The notes: generated by a model from the sequence alone, not told the origin. Positions 34,331 to 47,209 are shown, counted from the stretch's first letter. The stretch: DNA of 64,000 nucleotides from Piliocolobus tephrosceles (GCF_002776525.5 NC_045436.1:7231918-7295917), one strand, 5' to 3'. Program-made: numbers and translations.

Positions 34331-34800
34331 AATGCAACTGAAAGAAAAAAATAATTCCATAATCCTATCACTAATATATCAAACTGTTTTCCATTTTCTA
34401 TGTATGACTCCTTCTAATTCTTTACTGAGTATACATTTAATTTTTCCAGGCTTTTAGTAAAGATGTAGCTATGTTTTATATTTTATGCTTTGATAGTTTT
34501 CTAGTATAAACTTTCACGGTACGAATATGGTTTTTCTTACTTGCCTTTTAATAGCAGGAAAACTTTGCAGTGAGTGAAGTTTACCAAAATTTACCAAATT
34601 ACTCCACTGTAGTTAAACACTGAGACTATTTCCAAAGGCTGAGATGAGACTTCTGCGACCCTATCCTATCCTCACTTCTTCCTTCCTGTGGAGTATTCAT
34701 AAATATCCTAAACGTTAATACTGCGACAACAAGAATATATATATTTATGGCTTTTGACTCAAAATGCCAAAACGTTTTCTAAAAGGATATCATGTCCTAT
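34331..34800. other. Unassigned, possibly old L1-like 3' sequence
   Basis: T-rich text such as cttttagtaaagatgtagc hints at an antisense L1 relic, but it is not firm. Confidence 0.3.
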
Positions 34801-35085
34801 TCCACCAAAAACTCATTCAATATTTACTGACACTTCTTATGTGCTAAAACAGTACCAGTGCAGACTTACAAACTGGACACTATTTCCATCTTCAAGGCGT
34901 ATACAAACCACTGTGTTTCCGTACACTGTTAGCCTATGGCAATTTTACTGCCGCCCTAAAGAAGTTACATTGTTTCATGTTACACACTAGGAAAGGGAGA
35001 CTCACAGGGATTAAATCACTTGCCCCAGATTAAACAGGGGCAGTTCAAGGACCAGGTTCCCACTATCTGGACATCAGTCCCAATA
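34801..35085 (-). mobile_element. L2/MIR relics, antisense
   Basis: From 34805, cattcaatatttactgacac and ttatgtgctaaaacagtac resemble a reversed L2 end. From 34980, actaggaaagggagactcac and aaatcacttgccccagatta resemble the reversed MIR core. Confidence 0.55.
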
Positions 35086-35289
35086 TGCTTGTATTTTCAG
35101 AGTGTTTTTTCTTCTTATAAAGCAATCATAATACTTTTTGTTCATATATTCAAGGTAATAATCAAATGTTTTAGAAGTCTCAAAAGTAAACTAATGCCAT
35201 AATGATTTCATCAAATATTTAAAATCCTCTAATGCTCCTAGTAGTGACATTTGATCATACCCATCTATTTTGGTAAGGTAATGTGAGCT

Positions 35290-35680
35290 GTTTTAATAAA
35301 TAAACCCTGAAATATTAGTGATGTAACATAACAAAAGCTTTTCTTTCTCATTCCAACCTTAGTCTGATGCTGGCGTTCAATGGGACAACTTTCTATGTGA
35401 TAACTCAGACCTGGGTTCCTCCCATCTGGTGACTCTGTCATCCTCTATGGTCCCTGAAGTCCTTTGCTTTTATCTTTCAGCAAGTAAAAAGAGACCATGG
35501 AGAAGGCACATTTTCGGCCTGGTACCTCACTTCCATTCACTTTCCATTGTAGAGAACTAGCCACACGTCCATACCTATGCGCAAGGGAGTGTGGAGGGCT
35601 GGGAAATGTAGCCTTATCAAGGAAGACAGAAAAATGGTTCTGGTAATATGAAATAGTCTCTTCCACATCCTCCTTTACTT
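35290..35680. mobile_element. Interspersed repeat of LTR or DNA type, family unassigned
   Basis: The collinear blocks ataacaaaagcttttctttc, atctggtgactctgtcatcc, tccattgtagagaactagcc and gagggctgggaaatgtagcc belong to a mammalian repeat that I have seen often but cannot name with confidence. The antisense frame 35445-35720 translates it. Confidence 0.5.
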
Positions 35681-35719
35681 TCACTATCACAGGAGATGAG
35701 AGCTCCTGGTTAAGAACCA

Positions 35720-35945
35720 TGCCTTGGATGATAATGTCTGATCTTCCTGGGTAGAGTCTTCTTTTGCTACTTACAATATGAACTTGGGCTAGTACCTAAA
35801 TCTAATTAGTGTCACTTTCTAATAGTCTAGTATATTCTTTTAATAATACTTAACTCTTAGATCATTGGCAGATTTAATGATATAATACATGTAAAGCACT
35901 TTAAAAGAACCTACCACTTGCTAGCTAATCAATAAATATTAATTT
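35720..35945 (+). mobile_element. MIR SINE
   Basis: ttgctacttacaatatgaac, ttgggctagtacctaaatc, taatacatgtaaagcacttt and gctaatcaataaatatta follow the MIR order, ending in the characteristic tail. Confidence 0.7.
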
Positions 35946-37826
35946 TTTTCTACCCAGTCCTTCAGAGGTCATATGTCATTTATTTATATGATCCTAATTT
36001 TGTTTTGTCTTTTAAGGCCAGAGTTTAAAAAAAAAAAAAAAAAACTAAACGAATGGAAAATTTTGTTACTGATTTTTCTTCACATTTATAAATGCTACAT
36101 TCTCAAAATTGCAGTGAGAACATAATTTAAAAATGGAAAAAAGCAACACAACCCATGAAAGGAGAGAGAACACAGACTAAGGTAGATAACTAAATAAGAC
36201 ACTGTTTTACACTGCAGTTCTCTTCAGAAACCTCTCAAGAGGCAAGGTGAAGTGAAACATACTCTCTATTCATCTTTTTAGTTGAAGCAGACAAATCCAA
36301 CCAGTTTAAATATCTTAAGTCTTCTCAACATAATTCCAAGAAATTATCAATTTAATTATTGTCACAGCTGCCATGATTCCATAAAAGCTCAGTTCTTCAA
36401 AGCATAATAAGTATAGACTGACATCTAATTACATGTTCAGCATGTTCAGGTTAGTGGTATGCACAGTGGGTTGGTTTGAAAGGCTCAAAACACGTTTATT
36501 TGTATTAATTTATGGAACAGTTTCTATCTTCCATAAATGATTATCTGGTATAGTATTTGATTTTATCCTAATTACAACCTACTACAGCCTGCTGCTGTCA
36601 TAAATGTTGACACAAGACTCCTGGGTCAGGGGCAAAAACTCATGGTATAGCACAGCAAGCAGCATGGGAGTATTGGATTGTACGTTGGTCCCTCTGTGCC
36701 CCAAGTCTGGTTGGCCCAAATGGATGCTGTGCACACAATGGGTTTGTCACAGCTGAGGAACACTGAGCTCAGGGAATCCACTGTTTGACAGTAACTACTA
36801 ACAAGCCTGCTCTTGGCTAATGCCTCATTTGTCAAGGTTTCTTGCTACAAACCATCCTGAGAAATCCCCTGGGTAAAGAGCAGTCAGGGACTTACATTTT
36901 TGACCAGGCCAGCAAGGGTGTGCAGGATGCACTCAGGGCCCATGGAAGGCTGCCTCTCCTAATAAGGATTTGATGTGGCTTACAAGAAGACAGAATGTAT
37001 AATGAGATTACAACATTAGAAAAAAATGTTGCAAAAGAGAAGCTTTATGGTTAAGACAATGCTATAGGAGAAGTTCATAGGCAGAAATACATGATGAAGA
37101 TTCTGTACAGTTACTAAAGACTGGCCAATAATTCAGCCCTGCACTTCTTAGTGGTAATGACAAATAGGGAAATGTCATTGATTGTAAGATTCATATTATC
37201 CATAATATAATTAAATGCTACATGTATGTATAAGAGAACTTAACAGCATAGAATTACCAATCAGAACTGGAATAACTAGAAAATTAATCAATCCTTGAGG
37301 TTAATCCTTAAAGGATAAAGAGGATTTCAAAACTGAGGATTATAGTGAGAAGTCTTTTAGGCAAGTGAGACATGACATAATCATGTCGGAAGGAGCTAAC
37401 CAAAGCCAAGGGGTTTGTCTTCAGAGTAGACAAAATAAGGCTAGAGAGCTAGAGGCGAGCTAGAGCAAAAAAAGGCCTGCACAGAAGAAAACATGTAGTA
37501 CTGATGGAGAGGAAGTGAGAATACTTCTGTAGTTTTCTAAGAAACACAGTGATTGATAAAGCAATGTAAACTAGATTAATCTGGCTATTTTATTAGAAAA
37601 AAAAACAAAAATAATCCAACTGAAGGGACTGAACTATGGTGGTAGCAATAAACTGGAGACTAAAAGTTGGTAGGATACTTTTTTAAAAAAAATCTTATAG
37701 TATTCGGCAAAAATACAACTAAGATCTTAACTGACTGTGATTTTCTGTTTCAAATGTCTATCTTCTGGTTCAGGTTCAGAAATAATCTTAGATCTGAATT
37801 ACAAACAATATACCTGTATCTCCCTC
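35946..37826. other. Unassigned; includes a moderately GC-rich block at 36585-36960
   Basis: Poly-A at about 36028-36045. Block 36585-36960 differs in composition from its AT-rich surroundings and holds an antisense frame (36626-36835) without a recognisable domain. It may be an LTR or MaLR internal relic, but I cannot show it. The rest shows nothing. Confidence 0.4.
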
Positions 37827-37831
37827 CATTT

Positions 37832-38130
37832 ATTTATTTATTTTTTTGGGAGACAGAGTTTCACTCTTGTTGTGCAGGCTGGAGTGCAATGGCGTAGTCT
37901 CGGCTCACCGCAACCTCTGCCTCCCGGGTTCAAGTGATTCTTTTGCCTCGGCCTCCCGAGTAGTGGGATTACAGGCATGCACCACCACCCCCGGCTAATT
38001 TTGTATTTTCAGTAGAGATGGGGTTTCTCCATCTTGGTCAGGCTGGTCTCGAACTCCCAACTTCATATGATCCGCCTGTCTCAGCCTCCCAAAGTGCTGG
38101 GATTACAGACGTTAGCCATCACGTCCAGCC
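37832..38130 (-). mobile_element. AluSx-type element
   Basis: An antisense Alu with a (ttta)n left end. A short ccattt repeat flanks it. Confidence 0.92.
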
Positions 38131-39544
38131 CATTTTTTATTTTCCATCCCCTCATTTATTTAATTCTATCCTTCTTGTTCTCAGACACGGCATTTGTTCA
38201 AAAGAGATACTCAATTCTACTGGCAAAAGTATTGAAATAATTATATACGTGAATGTAAAATTCTATGTAATATTTTCCTTCTAATATTCCAGAAAAATAG
38301 GAAATAATATTCTAAGTGGTTTGTATATTATCACTTGAGCATCAAATAAATGTGCAAGAAAGAGTGAAGAATGAAAAAATATCATTGAAACGAAGCAAGC
38401 ATTATATGGTGCTTACTATTTTTGTTAAGAAAGGAAAAACAGCTTAAAACCAATCTTAGAACTCCCACAAGAATCTATACCTAGAAGTTATAAACAACAA
38501 AGGTGGCCCCACTGAAATGGAGTTAAACACATCTGAGGATACAGTGACCATTTGTGTCTCAGGCTCGCTGTCAGCAAAGGTAATTTTCATTAAATTTGGT
38601 CTGAGATCCATTTGTATTAGACTGCAGGATGCGGACCTACATGCTTCACTAAAACACAAAGGATCCCTGCTAGATTATCACAGTCATTTTCATCCATGTG
38701 CATTAGAGTGAATATGTTAAAAATAACGGATAATTCCATTCAATTTAGTCACATCACAATTTACATGTGCATCAGAAGCAAACATTAGGGAATTAACAAT
38801 AAATAATTATTGACTCTTACTTCATACTGCCACATTTTTACATGCAAAAGAAAATTTACTGGATGTTCATGTCTCATTATAGCTGGCATGTAATTTATTT
38901 CTCTGTTGGAGTTGAGTTTATCAACTGTTTCTGTCCATGCAGAGAAAATGTTCCTACCTAAAAAACCAATACAAGAACACAGGTAGGAAGCTAGAAAGCT
39001 TAATTGAAAGTCTAAGTTAGGTTGTCACTGTGATTCAAAGGAAAGAAGAAAGGACCCATTTCATCATCTATTTAACTGCACAAAACCTTTCTTATTCATT
39101 TGCACAAAATCTGACAGTTAATTGTACACTGATCAGTACACAGCATATCATTATATCAGAATATACTAACATACATCTATCAGAAGAAAGGGACCCCATT
39201 ATATCATTTATTACTCACCTATGTGATATCTAAAATTATATCATTCTGATTAGATATAAGATAAATATTTCATGGATTTCATGAAGCAGAAATAATGATG
39301 ATAGTGATAATTATTGCAAAATGCTCTTTCAGGAGTTGTTGACAGCAGGTCAATTTAGATAGCTATACCTAATCTATGACTATCATATTATTGGTACTCA
39401 ATTGCCAAATGAGATTTATACAACCAAATCACAACGGAGCATCCTCTTACAGGAACAGTTACTTTAATGAAACCAAGGTTCACAGACCCTATCCCACACA
39501 ATATTAATAACTGAAAAAATTCAGGCAAGCCTTCCAAAAACCAT
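38131..39544. other. Repeat-poor interval with possible conserved segment 38456-38960
   Basis: Both strands are open at 38456-38711, but neither predicted peptide is recognised. The downstream 38715-38830 is rich in homeodomain-type aatta/ataatt motifs. No transposon is visible. I would treat 38456-38960 as candidate conserved non-coding DNA. Confidence 0.35.
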
Positions 39545-39785
39545 CATCAATAACAACAATAACGATTGCTAACATTTATGGAGCATTTACTGTGAGCCAG
39601 GCATTGTCAATATGACATGTGATATGTCTCATCCTTATAACAGCTCAACAAGATCGGTAGTATTTATCGCTGTTTTACAAAGAGAAAACCGAGGCTTATC
39701 AGGGTTAAATGAACTGTTTCAGTCTACCCAGTTAGTCAGTGACAGAACTAGGATTCCATCCCAGGAAAGCTGATACCAGAGCCTG
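39545..39785 (-). mobile_element. MIR SINE, near full length
   Basis: Reversed MIR order: tttactgtgagccaggcatt, tctcatccttataacagctc, ctgttttacaaagagaaaac, ttagtcagtgacagaactag and gattccatcccagg. Confidence 0.88.
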
Positions 39786-40894
39786 AGTATGAATCACTCA
39801 GGGGACAGAAACCATCTGCTCCAGGACCCATGAAAGCACAAATCTCTATGACCAAACTAGAATTTAAGATACTAATATACTCATCACTTAAGTATATGAA
39901 ATGATTAGTGGATACTATATAAGAATGTAACCTAAGGATCTTAATATTCTAAGGCCTCTAAGATCTATTTCATCTCTTTGGCATAACTTGCCAAAATAAA
40001 AGACAGTAACTATATAGAAGACATTTGAAGAAATATGTTTGGAAGCCCTGTATTTCAACAGTGGAAGGCTTCCAGATATCTGACTAAATCTTTTGCAAAG
40101 AATCTCGTGCTCTAAGTTGAAAATGTATAAACCTCTACTTTCAAAACTTCTCCCATAGAATGAGTACATTCTGACAATTTAGTGTTCTCTCTTCAATGGG
40201 GAAAAAGCTTTAACAGCTTCCTGGACAAGACTAAATTAAGAAAATCCAATGCTTTCACACTGATTTATATTAAAAAAAAATTCTGATAGAATTGTCTATG
40301 AAGAATGACTCCTGAAAAATCAAACTGAAGGGTTAGTTCTGTTTTGAAATAACGTAAGTCCACAGTAACTGATTTTTAAAGACACTTGGCAATGAGTTTC
40401 TGACAAGAGTAATGGCATAAGGGCAGATGTACTTGGACCAGAAAGAAAAAGAAAACAGTAAAGCTGTTAAATTCTCAGACATTATGAGACCTAAAGTTAT
40501 TTAGACTAACTTCAATCTTTAGACATAATGATGGAAGAAAAGGGGCAAAAGAAAAATTTTAGCATTCATTCTATAGTCTTTACATTTTGAATAACTCGGG
40601 CTTCTTTTATTTCATCTAATTTTAGTGTGCTTTTTTTTTTTTTCTTAGTGATAACCTAAAAACTTAATACGAATGGAGAATAGCTTTTCAATTTCAGATG
40701 TTGATTCCAGTGCCTCTCTTAGGACTGTGACCTACTTTAGAGCTCTACTTTTTGCAATATGCAACCTGACTTCAAAAGAGGTTTCATGGATCATGAATAT
40801 GACAGATAAAGATGTTCCATAGTATGTGCCTAAGAAGATTAAACACAGATAAGACAACCTTAACATGCTTATGTTCACTACTATCAGGATAATA
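39786..40894. other. Unassigned AT-rich sequence
   Basis: No reading frame or repeat family is recognised. The antisense frame 39915-40169 is probably chance. Confidence 0.4.
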
Positions 40895-40902
40895 AAGGCC
40901 AG

Positions 40903-40906
<4 letters not shown>

Positions 40907-40942
<36 letters not shown>

Positions 40943-41233
40943 AGACGGAGTCTCGCTCTGTCGCCCAGGCTGGAGTGCAGGGGCCGGATCTCGGCTCACT
41001 GCAAGCTCCGCCTCCCGGGTTCCCGCCATTCTCCTGCCTCAGCCTCCCGAGTAGCTGGGACTACAGGCGCCCGCCACCTCGCCCGGCTAGTTTTTTTGTA
41101 TTTTTTTTTTTTTTTAGTAGAGACGGGGTTTCACTGTGTTAGCCAGGATGGTCTCTATCTCCTGACCTCGTGATCCGCCCGTCTCGGCCTCCCAAAGTGC
41201 TGGGATTACAGGCTTGAGCCACCGCGCCCGGCC
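40907..41233 (-). mobile_element. AluY of Old World monkey type (AluYR-like)
   Basis: A full-length, little diverged antisense Alu with poly-T of more than 30. The target duplication aaggccagtgat is exact (40895-40906 and 41234-41245). Relative to human AluY it reads gggccggatctc for gtggcgcgatctc, gggttcccgcc for gggttcacgcc, ccacctcgcccggctag for ccaccacgcccggctaa, cccgtctcgg for cccgcctcgg and aggcttgagcc for aggcgtgagcc. These changes together are known to me from macaque AluYR elements. It is the youngest insertion seen in the window. Confidence 0.96.
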
Positions 41234-41245
41234 AAGGCCAGTGAT

Positions 41246-41632
41246 CTGTACGGTATGAAGAACCATTGAACTGACCGATTAAGTACTATCAAACAGAGTC
41301 AAGGAAGTTCAAAAAGACGTCTTGGAGCTCTTCCGTGAAAGGTTTTCGTATACAGCTCCAAGCTCACCTACTCCGTACTCCTTACAACTTGATCATTCTT
41401 TCACTTTCATCTTTTATGTACAATATGTATCGGTTCATTTAATAAAACCTACTCTGTAAATATCTTTGGAGTACATGTACTTACGTCCCAACCAGAATTT
41501 AAAGTATTTGAGACCAGGCATTCAGCTTTTCACTATTTTTTAATTTTAATACAGTATATAAGATCAAGATGTACAAATTATAATACACATACCAAAGTTT
41601 ATTAAATAATAAAGAAGGGAGAGAGAAAGAGC
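41246..41632. other. Unassigned sequence
   Basis: Nothing is recognised. Confidence 0.35.
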
Positions 41633-41832
41633 AAGACACTTTTTAAGCACCATGTGCCAGGCCAGTGCTTGAATCTTTTCATACCTTACTTCTCCTTATT
41701 ATTTAACTGTTATTTAAATGTCACTCCTCCCATCTACAGAGGGAGAAATTTAGCTTAAGGTAATGACGCGATTGAATTTCAGGTTTTCTGACTCCAAAAT
41801 ATGCACTCTTTCAACCATACCGTATTACCTCT
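41633..41832 (-). mobile_element. MIR SINE
   Basis: Reversed MIR: aagcaccatgtgccaggcca, ttattatttaactgttattt, catctacagagggagaaatt and tttctgactccaaaatatgc. Confidence 0.7.
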
Positions 41833-42349
41833 AAATATGGAAACATTTCAAAAGTAGCAAACATCTTCAGAACAAAAACAAAAACAACCAAAGGGCCTTA
41901 CATATTATCAATGCGGTTTCGGGGTCATATGCACGGGGCAAAAATGAAGCCGATGCTAAGTAACCATTAAGCAACCCCCTGTTCATGCTCAGTCGGAATT
42001 CTTCCTTGACTCTGTCTTGCTGAGGTCTTAATAATTTGTGCCTCTTTCTAGACCAGGGCTGTTGCGTTGATCTTTCTTAGCAATCATCTTGGGTCCCTTC
42101 CATTTGTAACATTCTGGGATTTTATATGTGAGGCATTCTCTTTTAAGTTTATTTCATATTCAACATCTACCTTTCCTTAGAGAAAATTAAGGCTGTGCTT
42201 TAACAAAACGAAACCTGAAGTCTGGCTCTTTCTACCTTGTTATGTAGGGCATGTTTCAGTAAGCACATGATGACAACGTCAACAAAGGAATGATTTATAT
42301 GGAGCTGGTGACAATGTCATGAGGAAACTGAATCTAAGATTTGGGGTTG
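41833..42349. other. Unassigned sequence
   Basis: No signature is found. Confidence 0.35.
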
Positions 42350-42362
42350 AAAAGGAAAAGCA

Positions 42363-42655
42363 GGCCGGGTGTGGTGGTTCACGCCTGTAATCCCAGCACT
42401 TTGGGAGGCCAAGAGTTTGAGATCAGCCTGGCCAACGTGGTGAAAACCTGTCTCTACTAAAAAAAAAAAAAAAAAAATAGCCAGGCTTGGTAATGGGTGC
42501 CTGTAATCCCAACTACTTGGGAGGCTGAGGCAGGAGAATCGCTTGAACCTCGGAGGTGGAGGTTGCAGTGAGCTGAGGTTGTGCCACTGCACTCTAGCCT
42601 GGGCAACAAGGGTGAAACTCTGTCTCAAAAAAATAATAGTAAAGTAAAATAAAAT
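42363..42655 (+). mobile_element. AluS element with internal left-arm deletion
   Basis: The left arm runs from tttgggaggccaag directly to agtttgagatcagcctgg, losing about 25 bp (the gcgggcggatcacctgag part). The target duplication aaaaggaaaagca is exact (42350-42362 and 42656-42668). Confidence 0.94.
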
Positions 42656-42668
42656 AAAAGGAAAAGCA

Positions 42669-43959
42669 GAGGAAGCAGTAAGAATTATAGCAATAAAGAA
42701 ATCTTTAAGAAAACAAATGTATAATCATTTAGACATTTAATTAAGTATTTTCCTTTCAAAGTAAGCACTTTGGAATGCGATCTGGCAGTTTTAAGATCTG
42801 TATCACATGATTTTAGGTGTGATATAGATTTTCATCTTTGCAGAATGAAGTTTATTTTGGGAAATAAACATTATTTGGAGTAAAAAAAAATGCTAGGGTA
42901 TGTAGACATTCATACTAAATTAACACAGAAATAAGAGTCTGGTATATAATAATAAGACCATTGCAATGTGGCTTGTAAGTTGACTCTAATTCTACAGGAG
43001 AAGTTTCAAAGTATTTCCATCAATATTGATTATATTGATACAAATGTATGGCTCCCTAAGAGTTCTGATGAGTTTGTCCACAAATAAGTATTATGATGTA
43101 ATGAAAAACTAAAATCCAGCTTCATCAATCTCCCATATGAAAAACAGGAATAAGATCACCTTCCCAATATCACCATGGTGAGCTGGAAAAGAATATATAA
43201 CATCATGATACCCAAGTATCTGTTGTATTATGACCTGGGCTGGGGAGATAATACGTAGTGAGGGCAGAAAACAATGCAGAACAATTTACTACAACAAAGT
43301 CTAAGACGATGAATAACTGATGGGAAATCATTATCGTTGACAGACCAGGCTAGCATATTGCTACAAGAAGTGAAGCTGCTTTCTGCATTTATGAGGTTAG
43401 AAATCAAGCCAAAAACAGCAAACAGGTCTTTGAATACAAATTACAAATGCCATATGTATTCAGTACAGAAAATGCTTTGAATCCCACCTAGGCGTCTTCA
43501 TTCACATGCGAATAAGAACTAATTCGCTTTCAAGTAGGTTGACTATAATGTTACTTTTTTCACATGAAGGACAAACAAGAAATCCCCTATTCACAGAGGG
43601 TGGCATCACCAACCAAAACATATCTTGTATAGCTATTATGCTAAGTAATTCATTTACTCCAACATTTACAGAGGACTTAACTCTGGAAAAACATCCCAAT
43701 CAAATCTGCGTTTGGTAATTTGTATGAAAGCCAGTACATTAAATCAAGAGCCTTTCTTTATTTAATAAATATTGAAGAAGTCAGATTTGTAGTTAAGAAT
43801 GGCTAATTTGATAAAAAGTATTTATGTCTCTCTCTCCACAGAGCCTTTAATAATAGTGAAGGTATAAATCACAAAAATCAAAGAAAACGGATGCAGATTC
43901 ATCAGTGAATCCGTGATTTTAACATTTAAGGAAAAAAAAAAGTTCCATGGGAAGGAAGG
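42669..43959. other. Unassigned sequence
   Basis: About 1.3 kb without a named repeat. The overlapping frames at 43502-43718 on opposite strands have no recognised domain. Confidence 0.4.
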
Positions 43960-44299
43960 GATATTTAGATATTTTTGAGCAGTTTCCAGGTGTCAGGCAC
44001 TATTCTGGGTACTGAGTATACAGTAATAAACAAAAGCCAACATTTCTGGGCTTGTGGTGCTTACAAATACTCTAGGTGGGAAAGACAGTTAATTTAAAAA
44101 TATGCAAATTAGATAACATGTCAGATAGTATGAAGTATTAGGAACAAAAATAAATCAGGGAAGGGAAACAGGAAGTAGAAGAGTAATAAAATTTTAAATA
44201 GGGTGGAATTAGGGAGGGTGTCACAGAGATGGTGACATCAGAACAAAGCCTTGAAGGAAGTAAGGAGTAAGTCTTGTGGATATCTGGGGTGTAGTAGGT
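43960..44299 (-). mobile_element. L2 LINE 3' region, antisense (part 1)
   Basis: Reversed L2: aggtgtcaggcactattctg, ggtactgagtatacagtaat, gcttacaaatactctaggtg, ggtgacatcagaacaaagcc and ttgaaggaagtaagg. Confidence 0.75.
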
Positions 44300-44615
44300 T
44301 GAGTTATTCATTAGTGTTTCTTTCCTCATCATATTTCCCATGCAATTTGTCTTGACCTATGGAGTATGGGCTCACAGGGTGTGTCATATCTACACAGACA
44401 CTTTAAATGCATTGGCTAAATTTGGCTCTGTCCTCCCTTGAGTTTCTGCCCTCTACTGTGAAAACTACCTAATCCAGAAAAATGACCTGGATCTTGAAAT
44501 GAGATGTGTGGACCTGAGCCTGCCGATCCCAGGAATGCCACTGCCAACCTGCAATCCTTAAGTAATACAAATTCTTCAGATCTGGGGATTGTTCCTTGGG
44601 GCAGAAAAATGAGTA
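44300..44615 (+). mobile_element. Probable MaLR (MLT1-type) LTR inserted in the L2
   Basis: ttcccatgcaatttgtcttg, acctatggagtatgggctca, a 'ttgagtttctgccctctac' and 'gacctgagcctgccgatccc' order resembles an MLT1-type LTR. L2 text resumes at about 44620. Confidence 0.5.
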
Positions 44616-44745
44616 TATATGTAGTAAGTGCATTTCATGAATGTAAAGACCCTGAGGCAGAAGTATGTCTAACCTATACACACAAAAAAGCAAGGGGCCA
44701 GCAAAACTGGAGAGGAATAACTGACGGGCAGAGTTTGCCAGTTGA
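44616..44745 (-). mobile_element. L2 LINE 3' region, antisense (part 2)
   Basis: tgtaaagaccctgaggcaga, gcaaggggccagcaaaactg and gagaggaataactg continue the L2 left at 44299. Confidence 0.55.
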
Positions 44746-45479
44746 ATCCACTGAAGCAATTAGAAGAAACCTGAGTCCGTGGAGCCACTAAAGACTGAAT
44801 GTCCCTGTAGGACAAATGGCAGAAGAAAAGTCTGGGACAGACTATTAGGGGACAGGTTGAAAGTCTAAATATAAAAACCACGCCCGTCTAACGTAAAGAA
44901 TTCCAGCAGCCACGTGTATACACTCTCCCCAGTCCTCACCCAAAGCAAGAAACTAATGGTGTATTTGCTGGAGAAAAAGAATGAGGGAGATTTGGGGACT
45001 GAATGGAAGGCAGAGGTGAAATGAACTGTAGCTTGAAATAAGGAATAGTTGAACCAATAATTCCCTTTCTCAGTCTCATTAGCAGATGGACTGTAAACTT
45101 TGGACAAGGGAGCCCAAGATTATTTTAAGAAGAAATAAACCAGTTTCAGATAAAAGCCATTCACATACAGACATTTGCAGGTAAGTGAAAAAAAAAAAAA
45201 AAGCTGATTTTATCCAATCACAAAACAGTGAGGCAGTGAAGCCCACCAATTAAAAGCTCCGACCCATGCCCACAGAGCTACAAAATAACCTTTAGCATTT
45301 CACAATTTAATACACATGAATAACCAAGGATTATCTGACATATGAGGAAAGAAAATCTTGGCATAAAAGAGACCAAAATAAGTGGATAATGCAGGGAACA
45401 GATAAACTTAAATTGAACAACCAGAAATTGTAACATTCTCAGAGTTAAAAGAGGATACTGTATCCAAATACAAAACCAG
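44746..45479. other. Unassigned, possibly LINE-related
   Basis: A-rich text after 45110 may already belong to the HAL1-like element. Poly-A lies at about 45188-45202. No gene is recognised. Confidence 0.35.
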
Positions 45480-46590
45480 CATGCTATGACAAATAAATTA
45501 TAAAAAAGAAAGAGCTCTTGACAATTAAAAACATTGGGTCAAAATAAAAGAAAATTCAGTAAAAGAATTAGAAACAAAAGCTGAGTAATCTCTGAGAATG
45601 CAGAATGAAAACTTGAAAAGGAGAAAATGTGAAAGAAGAAAACTGCAAACTGGAGAATCAACAAAGGGAGTCCAATATCCAATGAATAGGGTAGGTCCGG
45701 AAAGAGAAAACTGCAAAATAGAAGGAAAAAAAATTACCAAAGAAACACTCTAAGAAAATTTACCATAACAGAGGGTGTGAGTTTCCAACTTCAAAAGACC
45801 CACAGAGTACCCAGCACAATGAACGAAGTACACAGCACCGCCCCCGCTGCCCCCAACACCCTCATGAAATGCCACAACTCCTGGAACAAAGCCGCCATCC
45901 TAAATGCTTCTGTAGGGTGCAAGGTGGTAGGGTTTAAGCAGAATATAACCAAGGAAGAATGAGAACGGCACTAGACATTTCAGCAACAGTAGCAGACAGT
46001 AAAAGACAATGCAGCAGTGCCTTCACAATTCTGACAGCAAATGATTTTCAACTGAGAATTCCATACAAGTGATCAAACAAATATGGGGGCAGAAAAAAAG
46101 TTTGCTTTAGATACTTAAGGACTCAGGAAATTTACTTCCCTTGGAGGAAGTAAATTAAGACTCAAGAACATGCTCAAGTAAAAGAAGAAATATCAAAGAG
46201 CTGAACGAAAGAATAAATACAATTTGAGTACAATCTATGGCTTTAAAGTTAACAATATATACTTAATGACTAAAAAAAAGTCATATAACTATATCTCAAG
46301 AATGGAGAAAAGTATGCAGACAAGCTTATAATAAAGATGGGTCCTCATGTTACAAGATGTCAACAGGTAATATTTAAGATGATACATTAAGAAATAATGG
46401 TGTATGTATCATCAGGTAAAATGGATGTAACTATCAAATGAACAGCTAAAATTATTGAGCTGTTGCTTCTGGATAAGGAAATGGGATGGGGTGGCAGTAC
46501 CACTCTTCTTGATGGACCTTTCAATGCTATTTGATTTACTATGTATTCAGAGGACTTTAATTTTTAAAAATTTATGAAAAAACAAATACT
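45480..46590 (+). mobile_element. HAL1/L1M-like LINE, ORF1 end and 3' region
   Basis: The blocks aagacaatgcagcagtgcct, tcacaattctgacagcaaat and gattttcaactgagaattcc are the end of a HAL1/L1M ORF1-type segment. An A-rich coding-like text precedes them and an AT-rich 3' tail follows. Many stops make it dead. A GC-rich patch at 45825-45905 is atypical for the element. Confidence 0.65.
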
Positions 46591-47209
46591 GTAAAATAGG
46601 ACTCCACTCAGGATATTTATAAAGTCTGGATAAAACACTCTGTTAATATACCTAAGATGTCATGTAGTAATAAGATTAATAGCTAAAAACCCCTCCACTT
46701 TTAGACATAGCTTTAACTATTTTTTTAACCTCAAGAGCACTTTTGAACTCTAAATTTTTCTCTCTTCATTTTACATTTTTCATTGCCTGTTTATAGATTG
46801 ATTTCATGTTATCAGTATGACTGTGCTAATTAAGCACTCAACTAAACACAGAAGGTACCTCTGTTGAACTAAAGATACCTGTATTATTCAGCTCTTATTA
46901 CCCAAACAAGACAAGTATTTGCTTGATATAACTTTTTCTAGGATTTTAAGAATGGATTAAATCATTCGAAGACCAACGCTGTGTGGCTTTCTCCTCACTT
47001 TGTACACAAACAATACAGGCTTACCATTCTAGAAAAGTTAAAAGAGTCAAGGAAATCAAGACTAAATAAAGAAATAATGGAAGTCTCTCCAACTCTCTCC
47101 ACCCAGAAATATTAGGTTGTGCTTTTCCCATTTAAATATGCAGAGTATTTATTAAATAAAAACATCTTCTATAACCAATTTTTCCACTTAATATATCCTA
47201 AATTATCTT
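46591..47209. other. Unassigned AT-rich sequence
   Basis: Nothing is recognised. Confidence 0.4.

Noticed and set aside
40865..41173. 102-codon frame containing a recognisable 'SLALSPRLECRGRISAHCKLRLPGS' type peptide (similar ones at 4502, 7162, 12045, 13951, 14337, 30876, 42317, 49276 and others)
   Set aside because: These are translations of Alu repeats, not genes.
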